Source of the DNA: Gordionus sp. m RMFG-2023
Lineage: Eukaryota > Nematomorpha > Gordioida > Chordodea > Parachordodidae
NCBI RefSeq assembly: GCF_954871325.1
Contig: NC_088775.1
Location: 81,383,561 to 81,447,560 of the forward strand
DNA: 64,000 nucleotides
Direction: 5' to 3'
In this document: positions 11,357 through 24,102 of the stretch, in pieces
How positions within the stretch are numbered: the stretch's first letter is position 1
Layout of the letters: each line of letters opens with the position of its first letter
Position numbers and translations under genes: made by a program
Notes under the pieces: model-generated
Seen by the model: only the letters and a program-made list of their open reading frames with translations
Database searches by the model: none
Told to the model about the DNA's origin: nothing

Positions 11357-13375
11357 ATTTGTACTATTATTATGATATAGAACATAATAAAATGTGTGAT
11401 TATATGAATGATTTAAAATTTGTTTAATTTTACTCTGAAACTAATATATTATGATAGAATGCGGATCAGTTACACTTTCTTTATACATTTAAAACTCAAT
11501 ATATTTTTATGTGTTGCTGATTACACGTTACTTTCCAAAGATAGTAACGAATTGGCATTATTTTTTTCTTCGCTTGGCGTTTAAAATCTTTATAACTCTA
11601 AAACATTTCACTCGCTATTATATGAAATTTCTTATTTTTTTAAAGAATATATGGAATGTAATATCCTTCAATTTTTTTAAATAACTAGATTAAGTTGTTT
11701 TTTTAGGAAATTAAAAATACTAATATTTAACAAAAATAACCTATGACCCTCATTTATTTTTATTTATAAAAATGAGCTAGAAGGGTTCCCATTATATTGA
11801 TCTATAGCTATACACTCGTCTTTTAAAAAAAATTTTTTTAATTTATAAATTATTATGCAAAATACAAAGCATACTTTAAGATTCTATAAAATTATCAAAA
11901 TAATAAATATAATATACTAATGTAATATTATTTTAATCTATCCTTTTTTTCTTGTATAACGCCTAAAGATCAACACCAATTTGATTATTTCTTGCGAAAT
12001 GGGCGATATTTTACCAATTTTTTTTCCAAGTTTATAGGATTCAAAAGGTAGTAGCCTATTACTTGATCATTTTTGGGTATTTGAAACATGTATTTTGAGG
12101 TCTCTATTAAAGTCCGTTGAACTAGATGAATTTTCAACTTTTTCCTAGGGAATTCAAGAATCAAACTTGGTGCATTGCAAATTTTCTCATGGCATAATAA
12201 AGTCCGTTGAGCTAGATGAATTTTTCACGTTTTCCTAGGGAATTCAAGAATCAAACTTGGTACATTGCAAATTTTCTTATGACATAATTAATCATTATCA
12301 GATCTTCTCTTGATAACATTTTAATTTAAAAATTGTCGTATGGTTTTTTATATTTTTAATAAAGACATTTAATAATAAGATTTGTTTGATTACCAAAATA
12401 TTTTGTATTATAATTTGATTTAGGAGAAATTTAGAATAAAGCGAGCGTCTAGCTACATTTTTTGATTTTCTAAAAACTGACTTGTTAAAATTTAAAATAT
12501 TTTGAGAATATTAAGATACACAATAATATATTAGATTTCATAAAACGAATGACACGTTTCAGAGTTAAAAGCTTAGTTCGAAATTAATGGCTAAATATCC
12601 ACAAATATAAGACTAGTATATTTTAAGTCATAATATAAAAAAGGTACCTTAAAAATGTTTAATTTGAGTTTTTGATTTCTTAATATTTATCTATTTTAAC
12701 GTCAATGTGTTTTTCCGGCAATGTATTATTTTTTTAAGTTTAAATTATTTTTTTAAACGCGTTTTAGAAAATTCAATTTTACCGGAAATGCATTCCATCA
12801 TGTTTGGAATACCAACTATGAAGTTTTTCAGACAATTTATTCATGAACTTTTAAAACATAATTTATCTTTATCCTTATATATTTTATATAAATGACTCGA
12901 AGGTTAACAGCAAAATTGTCTACAATTCATAGAATATTTCTGGTAAAATCCGTTTTTAAATACGAGCTCAAAAAATGATTTAAAGTTGTAAAAATAGCAC
13001 ATTGCAGGAAAAAACATATTGACGCTAACATCATAGATATATATTTATAATATAAGGATCTGAAAATGGCAAAATAATATTTTCTTATTTTACAATAGAG
13101 CGAACTTACAGGTTATATAATAGAAAATAACGTATGGTAACATTATGTAGGTATGACTAAATACTGCATTGCTAAAAAGCAATTTCTGATCGGTAGGGCA
13201 AAATTTTTTATGTTTTTTATTCGGGTCGGGTCTGCCCCTAAATAAAGATGCAAGCTTTTACAATATTAGAAACCAGAGTTGTACATTTGCTCTTTGAAGA
13301 TCTTTTACTTTTGAAAAATTTTGAGCAACGATCTTTTATTTTTAAAAAATTTTGAGCAGTGATCTTCAAAGATCT
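11357..13375. other. Intergenic DNA downstream of PNO1
   Basis: AT-rich, apart from a 90-bp tandem pair at 12111-12290. Short ORFs here show no recognisable domain. A short TTTTGAGCA(A/G)(C/T)GATCTT repeat sits at about 13300-13375, just before the palindromic satellite. Confidence 0.4.
12111..12290. repeat. 90-bp tandem pair
   Basis: Two near-identical 90-bp units start at AGTCCGTTGA(A/G)CTAGATG (12111 and 12201) and run to the CATTGCAAATTTTCTTATG region. They differ at only a few bases, so the duplication is recent relative to its surroundings. Confidence 0.8.
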
Positions 13376-16300
13376 TCAAATTTTATAATGTTATAGTAAA
13401 TTATTATTTTTTTGATATTATTTTTTGAAGTAAATGGGTTAGTAAGCATGTTAAAAAATAAAAATTCAATAAAGAAGTACCGACAATTTTCATAATCGTT
13501 TATTTTTTTAGACTTTTTTTGACATATTTGGGTAAAAAAAAATTTAGCTCCGTGAAGTTGGCAAAACGACTTATGTGCAATTGACAAAATTTATGCCATT
13601 ATTTAGAGTCTTAATTGCACTTCTATCCAGGCATCAGCAGAATGAACCGTTCCTGAGTTATAAGGAAAGTGAGAAATTTTGATGGTGGCAGAACGACTTG
13701 AGGTGCAATTAACAAAAGTTACGCCATTATTTAGAGTCTTAATTGCACCTAATTGCACTTCTATTCGGACATCAGCAGAATGAACCGTTCGTGAGTTATG
13801 AGCAAAATAAGAAAGTGTTGGCACTTTGCCAAAACCGAATCCTTTTTTGAAACTTAACAATAATGTAGTATTTGATTTACTCTTTAATATTATCAAACTC
13901 GGATATCCGTATGTAAAACCGTAACCGAGCTATAGCTATTTAAAAAACGTGAAGTTGGCAGAACGACTTGAGGTGCAATTAACAAATATTATGCCATTAT
14001 TTAGAGCCTTAATTGCACCTAATTGCACTTCTATCCGGACATCAGCAGAATCAACCGCTGGTGAGTTATGAGCAAAATAAGAAAGTGCTGGCACTTTGCC
14101 AAAACCGAAAATAAATTAGATTACCTTAACTTGGCAATTATTTAGTATTTAATTTGTGCTTTAATATTCTCAAAACCGGATATCCGTATCATCAACCGTA
14201 ACCGAGTTATATTAATTTATTTGAGAAGCGGAAATGAGCGGAATTCTTTGTAAATGTGAGGTGCAATTAGCGATTCTTATGCCAGTGTGTAGCCCTTTAA
14301 TTGAACATTAAGAATCTTTAAACGGCATATCAGCAGAATTAACGGCTAGTGAGTTATGAGCAAAATAAGAAAGTGTTGGCACTTTGCCAAAACCGATAAA
14401 AATTAAGAATAACTTCCGAAACTTGGCAATTATTTAGTATTCAATTTGTGCTTTAATATTCTCAAAACGGGATATCCGTATCATTAACCGTAACCGAGTT
14501 ATATTTATTTATTTGAGAAGCGGAAATGAGCGGAATTCTTTGTAAATGTGAGGTGCAATTAGCGATTCTTATGCCAGTGTGTAGCCCTTTAATTGAACAT
14601 TAAGAATCTTTAAACGGCATATCAGCAGAATTAACGGCTAGTGAGTTATGAGCAAAATAAGAAAGTGTTGGCACTTTGCCAAAACCGAAAAAATTAAGAA
14701 TAACTTTCGAAACCAATTATTTAGTATTCAATTTGTGCTTTAATATTCTAAAAAAGGGATATACGTATCATCAACCGTAACCGAGTTATATTTATTTATT
14801 TGAGAAGCGGAAATGAGCGGAATTCTTTGTAAATATGAGGTGCAATTAGCGATTCTTATGCCAGTGTGTAGCCCTTTAATTGAACATTAAGAATCTTTAA
14901 ACGGCATATCAGCAGAATTAACAGCTAGTGAGTTATGAGCAAAATAAGAAAGTGTTGGCACTTTGTCAAAACCGAAAAAAATTAAGAATAACTTTCGAAA
15001 CTTGGCAATTATTTAGTATTCAATTTGTGCTTTAATATTCTCAAAACGGGATATCCGTATCATTAACCGTAACCGAGTTATATTTATTTATTTGAGAAGC
15101 GGAAATGAGCGGAATTCTTTGTAAATGTGATGAATTATTTACATAGCTTTTAAAAAAAATTATAATGGGGCTAAACATATTAAATACGAAATTTAACTAA
15201 TAAATAACTATATAATGGCAAAAATAGGATATTTTCTTCTGCTCTAGATTTTGTTTTGGTGTACCACCATTTATTTGTTATTAACTTTCATTTTTATTTG
15301 GGCTATTAAACTTATTAAAGTGCTCAAGAAATAAGTTTCATCGTTAAAGAATACAAAATCTTATTGTTAATAACTCACTTTTCTTTATTTTTTTAGACAT
15401 GATTTTAAAGAATGCGGAGGATCAATTGAGGCACTAAATATTGGCTCTAAATAAAATTCGAATTTTAGATTTTGGTAAAATGCCAAAACTTTTCTATTTG
15501 GCATATAACTCACCAACGGTTCATTCCGCTGGTATGGGGTTTATAGATTCTGGAGGATCAATTAATGTACTACACTTTGGCCCAATTATCGGTAATTGAT
15601 CCTCACTTTCTAAATTAATTCTTCTAACTTAACGTTTTTAAAACGGTTATAACTCGGTATTGGTTAGTGATATCGATATCCGGTTTATTGATTGTTAATG
15701 TACGTATTGAATACTACATAATTGCCAAGTTTCAAAAGATGATCTTTTTTATTTTCGGTTTTGGCAGTTTTGGCAAAGTGCCAATACTTTTTTGTTTTGC
15801 TTATAACTCACGAACGGCTCATTCCGTTGATATGCGGTTTAAAGATTCTGGAGGATCAATTAACGCACCACAATTTGGTATAGTTTTTGGTAATTGATCC
15901 TCACTTTTTAAAAAAATTCCTACAACTTCACGTTAAAAACAGGTCATAACTCGGTTGCGGTTAGTGATATCGATATCCGGTTTGGAAATTATTAACGCAC
16001 AAATTAAAGCCTAAATAATTGCCAAATTTCAGATCGTGATCTTTTATATTTTCGGTTATGGCTAAGTGCCAACACTTTCTTATTTTGCTCATAACTCACT
16101 AGCCGTTAATTCTGCTGATATGCCGTTTAAAGATTCTTAATGTTCAATTAAAGGGCTACACACTGGCATAAGAATCGCTAATTGCACCTCACATTTACTA
16201 AAAGTTCTGCTTATTTCCGCTTCTCAAATAAATAAATATAACTCGGTTACGGTTAATTATACGGATATCCCGTTTTGAGAATATTAAAGCACAAATTGAA

Positions 16301-18240
16301 TACTAAATAATTGCCAAGTTTCGAAAGTTATTCTTAATTTTTTTCGGTTTTGACAAAGTGCCAACACTTTCTTATTTTGCTCATAACTCACTAGCCGTTA
16401 ATTCTGCTGATATGCAGTTTAAAGATTCTTAATGTTCAATTAAAGGGCTACACACTGGCATAAGAATCGCTAATTGCACCTCACATTTACAAAGAATTCC
16501 GCTCTTTTCCGCTTCTCAAATAAATAAATATAACTCGGTTACGGTTAATGATACGGATATCCCGTTTTGAGAATATTAAAGCACAAATTGAATACTAAAT
16601 AATTGCCAAGTTTCGAAAGTTATTCTTAATTTTTTTCGGTTTTGGCAAAGTTCCAACACTTTCTTATTTTGCTCATAACTCACTAGCCGTTAATTCTGCT
16701 TATATGCCATTTAAAGATTCTTAATGTTTAATTAAAGGGCTACACACTGGCATAAGAATCGCTAATTGCACCTCACATGTACAAAGAATTCCGCTCATTT
16801 CCGCTTCTCAAATAAATAAATATGACTCGGTTACGGTTGATGATACGGATATCCCGTTTTAAGAATATTAAAGCACAAATTGAATACTAAATAATTGCCA
16901 AGTTTCAAAAGTTATTCTTAATTTTTTTCGGTTTTGGCAAAGTGCCAACACTTTCTTATTTTGCTTATAACTCTCTAGCCGTTAATTCTGCTGATATGCC
17001 GTTTATAGATTCTTAATGTTCAAGGGCTATTAATTGGCATAAGTATCCCTAATTGCACCTCACTTTTATAAATAATTCCGCCTACTTCACTTTTCTCAGA
17101 TAAATAAATATTATTCGCTTGCGGTTAATGATACGGATATCCCGTTTTTAGAATATTAAAGCACAAATTGTAAACTAATTAGTTGCCAAGTTTCAAAAGG
17201 TAATCTAATTTATTTTCGGTTTTGGCAAAGTGCCAACACTTTCTTATTTTGCTCATAACTCACGAACGGTTCATTCTGCTGATGTCCGAATAGAAGTGCA
17301 ATTAGGTGCAATTAAGACTCTAAATAATGGCGTAACTTTTGTTAATTGCACCTCAAGTCGTTCTGCCAGCATCAAAATTTCACACTTTCCTTATTTTGCT
17401 CTTAACTCAGGAACGGTTCATTCTGCTGATGTCCGGATAGAAGTGCAATTAGGTGCAATTATGACTCTAAATAATGGCAAAAATTTTGTCAATTGCACCT
17501 CAAGTCGTTATGCCAACTTCACGGAGCTAAAAAATTTATATTAAAATTTCAATGAAGATTTAATGCAAAGTAAGACAAAAAAGTCACAATTGTAATAATC
17601 GTTATTTTTAACTTATTTATTGTGTCTTAAATAGGTTATAATTTTTATTATTAAGATGTAAAAATAAAATTTCAATGAAGATGTACCATAGAAAAGTGAC
17701 AATTGTCAATCGTTATTTATGAAATTTTTTTTAAAGTATAGATATTGTTAACATATTAAATTAAAATTTCAGTGAAGATGTATGAAAGTGAAAATTGTCA
17801 TAATCGATATTTTTGAACTTTTTTGAATTTTTTTAAGGCAAATGGATAAAAATAGTTATTGTTAACATGCTAAATTAAAATTTCAGTGAAGATGTACTAC
17901 AGGAAAGTGAAAATTGTCATAATCGTTATTATTGAGCTTTTTGAATTTTTTTAAAGCAAATGGGTAAAAATAGATATTGTTAATATGTTAAATTAAAATT
18001 TCAGTGAAGATGTACCACAGGAAAGTGACAATTGTCATAATCGTTATTTTTGAACATTTTTGAATTTTTTAAAGCAAATGGGTAAAAATAGATATGTTAA
18101 TATGTTGAATTAAAATTTCAGTGAAGATGTACCATAGGAAAGTGACAATTGTCATAATCGTTATTTTTGAACTTTTTTGATTTTTTTAAATATATAACAT
18201 AGAAAACTGCCAATTGTCATATGTAATATTTTTAAACTTT
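13376..18240. repeat. Foldback-like palindromic satellite, about 4.9 kb
   Basis: Two arms in opposite orientation surround a spacer at about 15130-15400. The left arm (about 13570-15130) is made of tandem units of about 292 bp: the GTGCAATTAGCGATTCTTATG block recurs at 14261, 14553 and 14840. In the right arm the complementary CCCGTTTTGAGAATATTAAA block recurs near 16271, 16563, 16855 and 17143. The first right-arm units (15400-16100) are diverged and carry GGAGGATCAATT. The outermost 300 bp of the two arms (13570-13830 and 17230-17530) are nearly identical as inverted copies. No transposase is seen. Open frames inside arise from the unit length and are not taken as genes. Confidence 0.85.
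17547..18240. repeat. 113-122-bp tandem array on the right side of the palindrome
   Basis: About six units begin with TTTCA(A/G)TGAAGATGTACCA near 17547, 17669, 17768, 17881, 17999 and 18116, each with a CAATTGTCATAATCGTTATT block. Only one such unit, in reverse complement, lies outside the left arm (about 13376-13520), so the array has expanded on one side only. Confidence 0.85.
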
Positions 18241-18830
18241 TTTAAAATTTAAACAAGGATAAAATAAAGATTTTTTGGAAATTATTTATTATTTCAAAAT
18301 TATTGAAAAAATATAGTCTTAACCGGGTTTGTTGTTAGGAAGGTCCTACCCCATCTAATTTTAAAAAATAACCGTTTCCAATTAAATTTTTTTTTAATAA
18401 AAAATATTGGCTCAGCATATTTCTTAAATCTTTGATGGCTTTAGATTATAAAATATTAAATAGTGGTGCCTTCTAACTTCCATAATTTGAGCGTTATTTA
18501 AGTAAAGTCGGGCTTTTACAATGTACAACGACATTAAACATCAAGCCTTTGCGAGCTATAAGGCATAGCTCAAATTTATATTAAGAGTCCAGATTTTTTA
18601 AATATATTTATGGATTGTCAAATTCTTGGCTTAGACAAAATAATAAACCTGACCTAACTTATTCAATTGGGTAGATCTAGTTTTTTTTATTCTGAAAATA
18701 TTTTATGTTACTCTATCAATTCGAGTCGCGAAAAACAGTTTTAATTATGAATATTTATTGTAACCTAGCAAATAGTTCAATATTAACATCGAAATATTTC
18801 TCCTTTTAAAATTCAACCCATACTATATGA
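18241..18830. repeat. Dispersed repeat D, left copy, in AT-rich DNA
   Basis: From about 18440 to 18760 the sequence matches 24107-24350 in direct orientation: CTTCTAACTT, ATAATTTGAGCG, TACAACGACAT, AAGCCTTTNCGAG and ATTCGAGTCG occur in the same order. The two copies flank the nested transposon block. No gene is visible. Confidence 0.65.
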
Positions 18831-19194
18831 TCCTTCACTACAAAGTTGGAAAATAATCCCTTAACTACAAAGGTGGGGTCTATTTTATCCCAAATTTTGA
18901 TTAGCTATATCTCAGAACATATTAAAATTTGAGATCTACAATTTTGAATATATATTAAAATATTATTGGAAATAATAAATAGAAAATCTTAGATTAATAG
19001 TTACTTCTAAAAAGTTATGCAAATTTTACTAAAGTTGCTGAAATAAAATTTTTTTTTCTGAAACCTTCCTTTAATTATAGTTTTATCACCAAAAAAAATT
19101 TAAAAAATGCAAATTTTATTATGTATTTTATTAAATCAATGTTGAATATAGATAATTATATAAATTTTATAAAAAGATATCAAATATTAAAAAA

Positions 19195-19790
19195 AATATT
19201 AATTATCAAATATCATGTAAATTTTTGTATTAACATTTACAACAAAATGTATGCATATGATCTTTACAAATGAATTTTGAACAATTTAAACAAATAAAGA
19301 TTGTTTTTACACCCTTCACTCTTGGACAATCATATTATCTTCCCTTTTTATTTGGTGGAATATGTTTTTCATCAGTTATATTGGGAACATCCCCAATGTT
19401 GTTACGTAATAATCTACATATACTAAGGTTCTCAGATCTACTGATCATATATGGAGTTATCAGTTCCATTGCTAATAATTTTAATAATTTTTATATTCGA
19501 TGAATTATTAGCTTTATAAAGTATCAGTACATTTATTATTTATAAATTTACTATAGTATAAAAAATGGTCATGGCCATTTATTATATTTCCTGGATATAT
19601 AATATATGGAGGATAGTTGATCAACTGTATCAACTCCAGTTTTTGTTAAATTAAAAAAAGTTATAATTTTTGGTTTTTTAAACTCACCAGTTGATGCATC
19701 AATTTTGTTATCATAATGTAGTGCGTAGAAGGCAACACTAAATTCTTATACTATTTTGGTATGTATGAAACTGGCAGTTCTATTTTCTCT
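19195..19790 (-). pseudogene. piggyBac transposase, C-terminal remnant
   Basis: Reading the minus strand: VAFYALHYDNKIDASTGEFK and KPKIITFFNLTKTGVDTVDQ, then LSSIYYISRKYNKWP, match the conserved piggyBac stretch that ends in KTGVDTVDQ and R-WP. Further along, PPNKKGR and CPRVKGVKTIFICLNCSKFI with CKDHMHTFCC form the C-terminal cysteine-rich domain that binds the transposon ends. In-frame stops (after KGR and after NKWP) show it is dead. Catalytic Asp residues would lie in the missing N-terminal part. A + strand ORF across the same DNA (19270-19503) is its antisense. Confidence 0.85.
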
Positions 19791-20248
19791 AAATGCAAAA
19801 CTAAATTTTTATCTCTAATCATCACCTGACTCACAATCTAGATAAATAGAACTTGATGATATAAAATTTTCCATGTGCATCTTTTATAGTATTTAGCTCC
19901 ACAAGAAAAAAAAATTAGTATTAAATTTTAAAATTTTGGGTTACAATACAACATTGAAAAATTTAAAAATAAAATTAATTTTTCAACAGTTTCAGAGTTG
20001 TTAAAGTATTTATATACAAATATCTAGATATAAAAATGTGGTATCTGTATCTAGATAAATTTTTGATTAAAGTATCTGTATCTATATCTAGATATTATTT
20101 TAAAGGTATCTGTATCTGTTTATAGATACTTTTTAAGATACATTATGATATACTTTTATTTAACGCTTTTTTATATTATAAATAAAAATACTTAAGTGTA
20201 AAATTTATTTTATTTCATATGAGCATATAAATTAATATTAATATATAT

Positions 20249-22171
20249 CAGAGACCTGCAGGCCCGGCCCTAAACCCGGCCCGGGCCGGACCGTATTTTA
20301 AATTTTTTAAATATAGGGCCGGGCCTAAAAAATTTTTTTTAAACATATCCGGGCCGGGCCTAAAAATTTTTTTAAAAAATATATCCGGGCCGGGCCTAAG
20401 ATTGTTAAACCCGGGCCGGGCCTTAATATTTTTTATAAAAATTTTTACATTATGAGTTAATGGTTATAAGATTATATTATATTATAGTTATGATTAATAT
20501 AATATTGGGTGATGGTTAACACTACCTAACACCCACAGATGGATCTAATTATAAATTTCCTGCAAATTTATTCAAAGTATTAATATATTTTATTATAATT
20601 CATATCTAAATTTTTACAACATATTTTACCAAAACAATCAAATAAAGGAATATCTTAAATAAGCCCCAATATTCAAGTATTATTAATATATTTTTTTATA
20701 ATTCATATCTAAATTTTTAGAATATATTTTACCAAAATAATCAATAAAAAAATATCACTTCTTGAAGTTTGTAATATACCTTTCAAGGCGAAAAAGGAGA
20801 AATAAAATTGATTTTACTTAATATAAAGCATTTTTTAATTAAAAAATTTGTTTTACACAAGTATCATTTTATTTCTCCTTTTCTCTGTCTCAAATTCAAG
20901 CAATTACATATGTTGTCAGGGACAGATCGCAAGATGACGGAAAACTATATAAAAGATTATATTAAATTACAAGAGGCTCAGGAAGTAAATGAAATACCAT
21001 CGACCAGTCAAATTACGACTGTTGTTGAACAAACTGAATCGTTTTATGACAAATGGGGCGATGGTAATTCTGGTAATATGTCAATACCCGATGATGAATA
21101 TTATAATTACATAAATAAAAAAATAGATGAAACATTTAAGATGGATAATTTGTTAGAGTGGTGGGCGGCTCATCAAAGCGAATTTCCAATTTTAGCAAAA
21201 TTGGCAAAACGGGTATTAGCAATTCCTGCTTCAAGTGCAAGCTGTGAGCGGAATTTTTCCACTACTGGGAGAATTCTTGAAGAAGAAGAAATCTTCAACC
21301 TGAAAAGGTAGATATGCTTCTCTTTCTTCATGATAATTTGTGAATTTTTAATATCTTTCTTGAGTATAGGGTTTCGTCAATCATGCTGGTTTTTTACTTT
21401 GCAAACTGACAAATATTTATTGCATTTATTATATTTTACCTTGAGTCATGAAAGTTTTTAATCCAACATTTATTATTTTTTTTACAATATTATATAATAC
21501 AATTATCTTCTTTTGTTAAAAATTTATATTATAAAATAAATTATATTAATATTGTGCAATTAGATTATATTTTCAAAATACTATTTATTATACATGCATT
21601 TTTTTAAATAGCGATTTATTTTTATTTTATAAATTAAATAGTAAATTAAATACAATATATTATATTCTCAAAATATTTTCCATTTTTATAAATTAAATTA
21701 AATATTAGTTTTATTTTTTTTAAATGCAATATAAAATATAGTATAAGCTCAAAATATTATTACCATTTTTATGAATATTAGTTTTATTTTTATAAATGCA
21801 ATATAAAATATAGTATATGTTCAAAATATCCATTTTTATAAATAACAGTTTTATAATTTTTATAAATTCAATATAATATTCTCAAAATATTATCTTTTTA
21901 CATTATTTTTTAAATAATAAGCGATAATACTCGCTGAAAAATATGGTAAAATACCTCATAGGTGAATTTTTGTATATACTAGGTGGAATATAATTTTAAA
22001 AAATTCCGAGCCGGGCCTGAAATTTTTAAATCCGCGGGCCATAAAAAATTTTTTAAAAAAATATCCGGGCCGGGCCTTTAATTTTTAAATCCGGGCCGGG
22101 CAAAGCCGTAAAATATTTTTTTAAAAAATATCCGGGTCGGACCGTGCAAATGGAGCCTCTGCAGGTCTCTG
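20249..22171 (+). mobile_element. hAT-5 DNA transposon inserted in hAT-4
   Basis: Left end CAGAGACCTGCAGGCCCGG and right end CCTCTGCAGGTCTCTG are inverted copies, flanked on both sides by ATATATAT (20241-20248 and 22172-22179). Both subterminal regions are dense in CCGGGCCGGGCC-type repeats, which make GC-rich islands in otherwise very AT-rich DNA. The inside encodes only the C-terminal part of a hAT transposase, so this copy is defective. Confidence 0.95.
20893..21345 (+). pseudogene. hAT-5 transposase, C-terminal part
   Basis: The frame runs from SGTDRKMTENYIKDYIKLQE through FYDKWGDGN to LLEWWAAHQSEFPILAKLAK, VLAIPASSASCERNFSTTGR and ILEEE, the hAT dimerisation domain (WW--H---FP-LA-LA----IPASSASCER-FS--G). 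A frame change just after ILEEE breaks the expected ERRSSLKPEKVDMLLFLHDN ending, which is still legible in the next frame. The catalytic core is absent. Confidence 0.85.
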
Positions 22172-22269
22172 ATATATATTAAAAAATTATATATAAATGT
22201 AAAATATTAAAACTTATATTTAAAAAAGAATATATAAATATTAATTAAATAGTAATTAAATATTATGTC

Positions 22270-23556
22270 CGAGTTATCAATAAAGGAATTTGCCATTTTT
22301 AATTGCAATGGAATTGGTATTTTATTATATTTTATTTTATTCTATTATATTAATTTTTAATGACAAAAATGACGAAATTCCATGGCCAATTTATAGACCA
22401 TATTTTAAAATAATATATCAAAATAATGAAAACAAATCTCTGTTAGTAAAATGTTTGCCATGTCCAAAAATATGAAAATTTCAGTTAGCATTACCTCAAC
22501 TTGCAACATTGTAAAACATTTAAGGGTATAGATACTAAATAAATGTTTACAATTTAAATTTTAAATTTTAAGAGAAAACATCAAACACTCTTAATCCAAA
22601 TAAAAAAGGATAAGGAGAAAAAATTTATTAAAGAAAATATTGGACTAGGCTCAACGTCCAATGATTTTTTTTTCAAGAGACCTCAGACTTTAACCCAAAC
22701 CATTTTAGATCATTTAATATCTGATTTTATTATAGATAGCATTCAGCCATTTTCAATTGTTGCAAATCCATCATTTATAAAAATGATCAAAACATTAGCT
22801 CCACAAAAAAAATATGATTTGCAGACAGACAGTGGTTGCTAGAATTTCCCAAAGATGGGAGAATGAAAAGAAAGAAATCATTAAAAGTCTAATAGAACTA
22901 TCGTTAATATGCACAACAGCAGATTGTTGGAGTGCCTATCGCCGGTAAACATATTTCCCAGCTCATTATTAAATTGAAAAATTTTAAACAATTGAACCTA
23001 AAATTTTGTTTACCACTCTTAAATGCCTTTCTTAAAGGAATTGAAGATAGGTAAATTAATAATAAATTAATCAGTATTTATTAATTCTAGGTTTATTGGG
23101 ACAATTTTTGAAGTTGAAAATATTTTGGCAACTATGCTTCATCCTTTTTTTAAACTAAATTGGACATGGTTGCAAATGGATGAAAATTTTAATTAAAAAA
23201 AACAATTAATACAAAGATCAGTTGAGGAATTATCAAAGTCTTCAAATGAGTGCAAATTAACCTGTGAAAAAAAACCCAATAATTTAATATCCGATTTTTT
23301 TCAGTATCCCACAGCAGGAGATATGATTGTTAATGATATAAATTCTGATAATCAACAAATTTTAAATAGTTTTTTCAAAAGTGAATGCCGAGATTTTAGT
23401 ATTTTTAAACAATATCCTGATATAAAAATGTTATTCATTAAATATAACACCACAGTCCCTTCCAGCGCTCCAGTTTTACAGATAAACGAGGATGTCTTAA
23501 ACCAAAATTTTGAAAATATTTTATTACTGAAATCTAATAATTATTATAATCTTTAA
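22270..23556 (+). pseudogene. hAT-4 transposase, broken
   Basis: Pieces occur in the order expected for a hAT transposase: a BED-type zinc finger near 22375-22530 (VKCLPCPK then SVSITSTCNIVKHLR), RPQTLTQTILDHLISDF near 22680, a motif before the catalytic core (ICTTADCWSAYRR) near 22910, PLLNAFLKGIEDR and IFEVENILATMLHPFFKLNW near 23010-23170, and the dimerisation end IKMLFIKYNTTVPSSAP with ENILLLKSNN up to 23556. GTAAAT...TTCTAG at 23052-23090 reads like a retained small intron. The S-ER-FS motif is replaced (SSAPVLQ), and several stops and frame changes make it inactive. Confidence 0.8.
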
Positions 23557-23838
23557 TCATATATTATATTATATTATTTTATTAATGATATTTAATAATT
23601 ATTTATATTAATCATATATTATATTAATATCTAATGATCATTACTTTAGTTATATTTTGTTAAATGTGATATCGAGTCAATAAATTTAGATCAATTCATG
23701 AATTTTCACAATAGAATCCTAATTTAGGTTTATTCAAACCCTATTTAACAGTATAATAAAAAATGAATCTGTACCTAGATACATTTTAAATTGTATCTGT
23801 ATCTAGATCCATTTAAAAAGTATCTTTTAACAACTCTG

Positions 23839-24102
23839 ATTAGTTTGTAATATACAATAATATTAATTAATAAATAAAAATTTGGAAAATTTTTTTTCGT
23901 AAGTACAAAGGGGGGACCTATACTACCCCAAATTGGAAATATTTTAAAAAATATCAAATCAATTATCTTGAAATTTGATAGATTTATTCCTTATTACAAA
24001 ATATTAAACTATAAAAACCAGGTCAAATTATCTTCAGGATTTTTAATTACCAAGATTATATAAGCTGTGGGGTATTATTTACCCCACCTTTGTAGTGAAG
24101 GG
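23839..24102. mobile_element. piggyBac element, right end, possible solo MITE
   Basis: Between 23893 and 24102 there is a left block (GTACAAAGGGGGGACCTAT) and a right block (GTATTATTTACCCCACCTTT) resembling inverted ends, so this right part could also be a separate roughly 210-bp piggyBac MITE. Confidence 0.4.

Larger units (their letters stand above)
19993..23838 (+). mobile_element. hAT-4 DNA transposon inserted in the piggyBac element
   Basis: Ends are CAGAGTTGTTAAAGTAT (19993) and AGTATCTTTTAACAACTCTG (ending 23838), both with repeated TATCTAGATAC motifs. Flanks AACAGTTT and ATTAGTTT agree at 6 of 8 positions, a decayed 8-bp target duplication. It encodes a broken transposase at 22270-23556 and is interrupted by hAT-5 at 20249-22171. 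Without that insert it is about 1.9 kb. Confidence 0.85.
18831..24102 (-). mobile_element. piggyBac DNA transposon remnant hosting two nested hAT elements
   Basis: The right end is ACCTTTGTAGTGAAGGG followed by TTAA (24103-24106), the piggyBac target. The left end is the matching CCTTCACTACAAAG at 18831, with a second similar block (CCCTTAACTACAAAGGTGGG) at 18858. A clean left TTAA is not preserved. A decayed transposase C terminus lies inside on the minus strand. Only about 1.4 kb belongs to the piggyBac element; the rest is the hAT-4 insertion at 19993-23838, so most of the transposase has been deleted. Confidence 0.75.

Noticed and set aside
13603-17544. Open frames in the palindromic satellite, such as 13603-13896 (-) and 17230-17544 (+), encoding similar peptides (SRTVHSADVRIEVQLGA)
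   Set aside because: They repeat because the DNA unit repeats, lie in both orientations, and show no domain or codon bias.
19270-19503. A + strand ORF with hydrophobic stretches, suggestive of a membrane protein
   Set aside because: The opposite strand encodes the piggyBac cysteine-rich domain, so this frame is its antisense.
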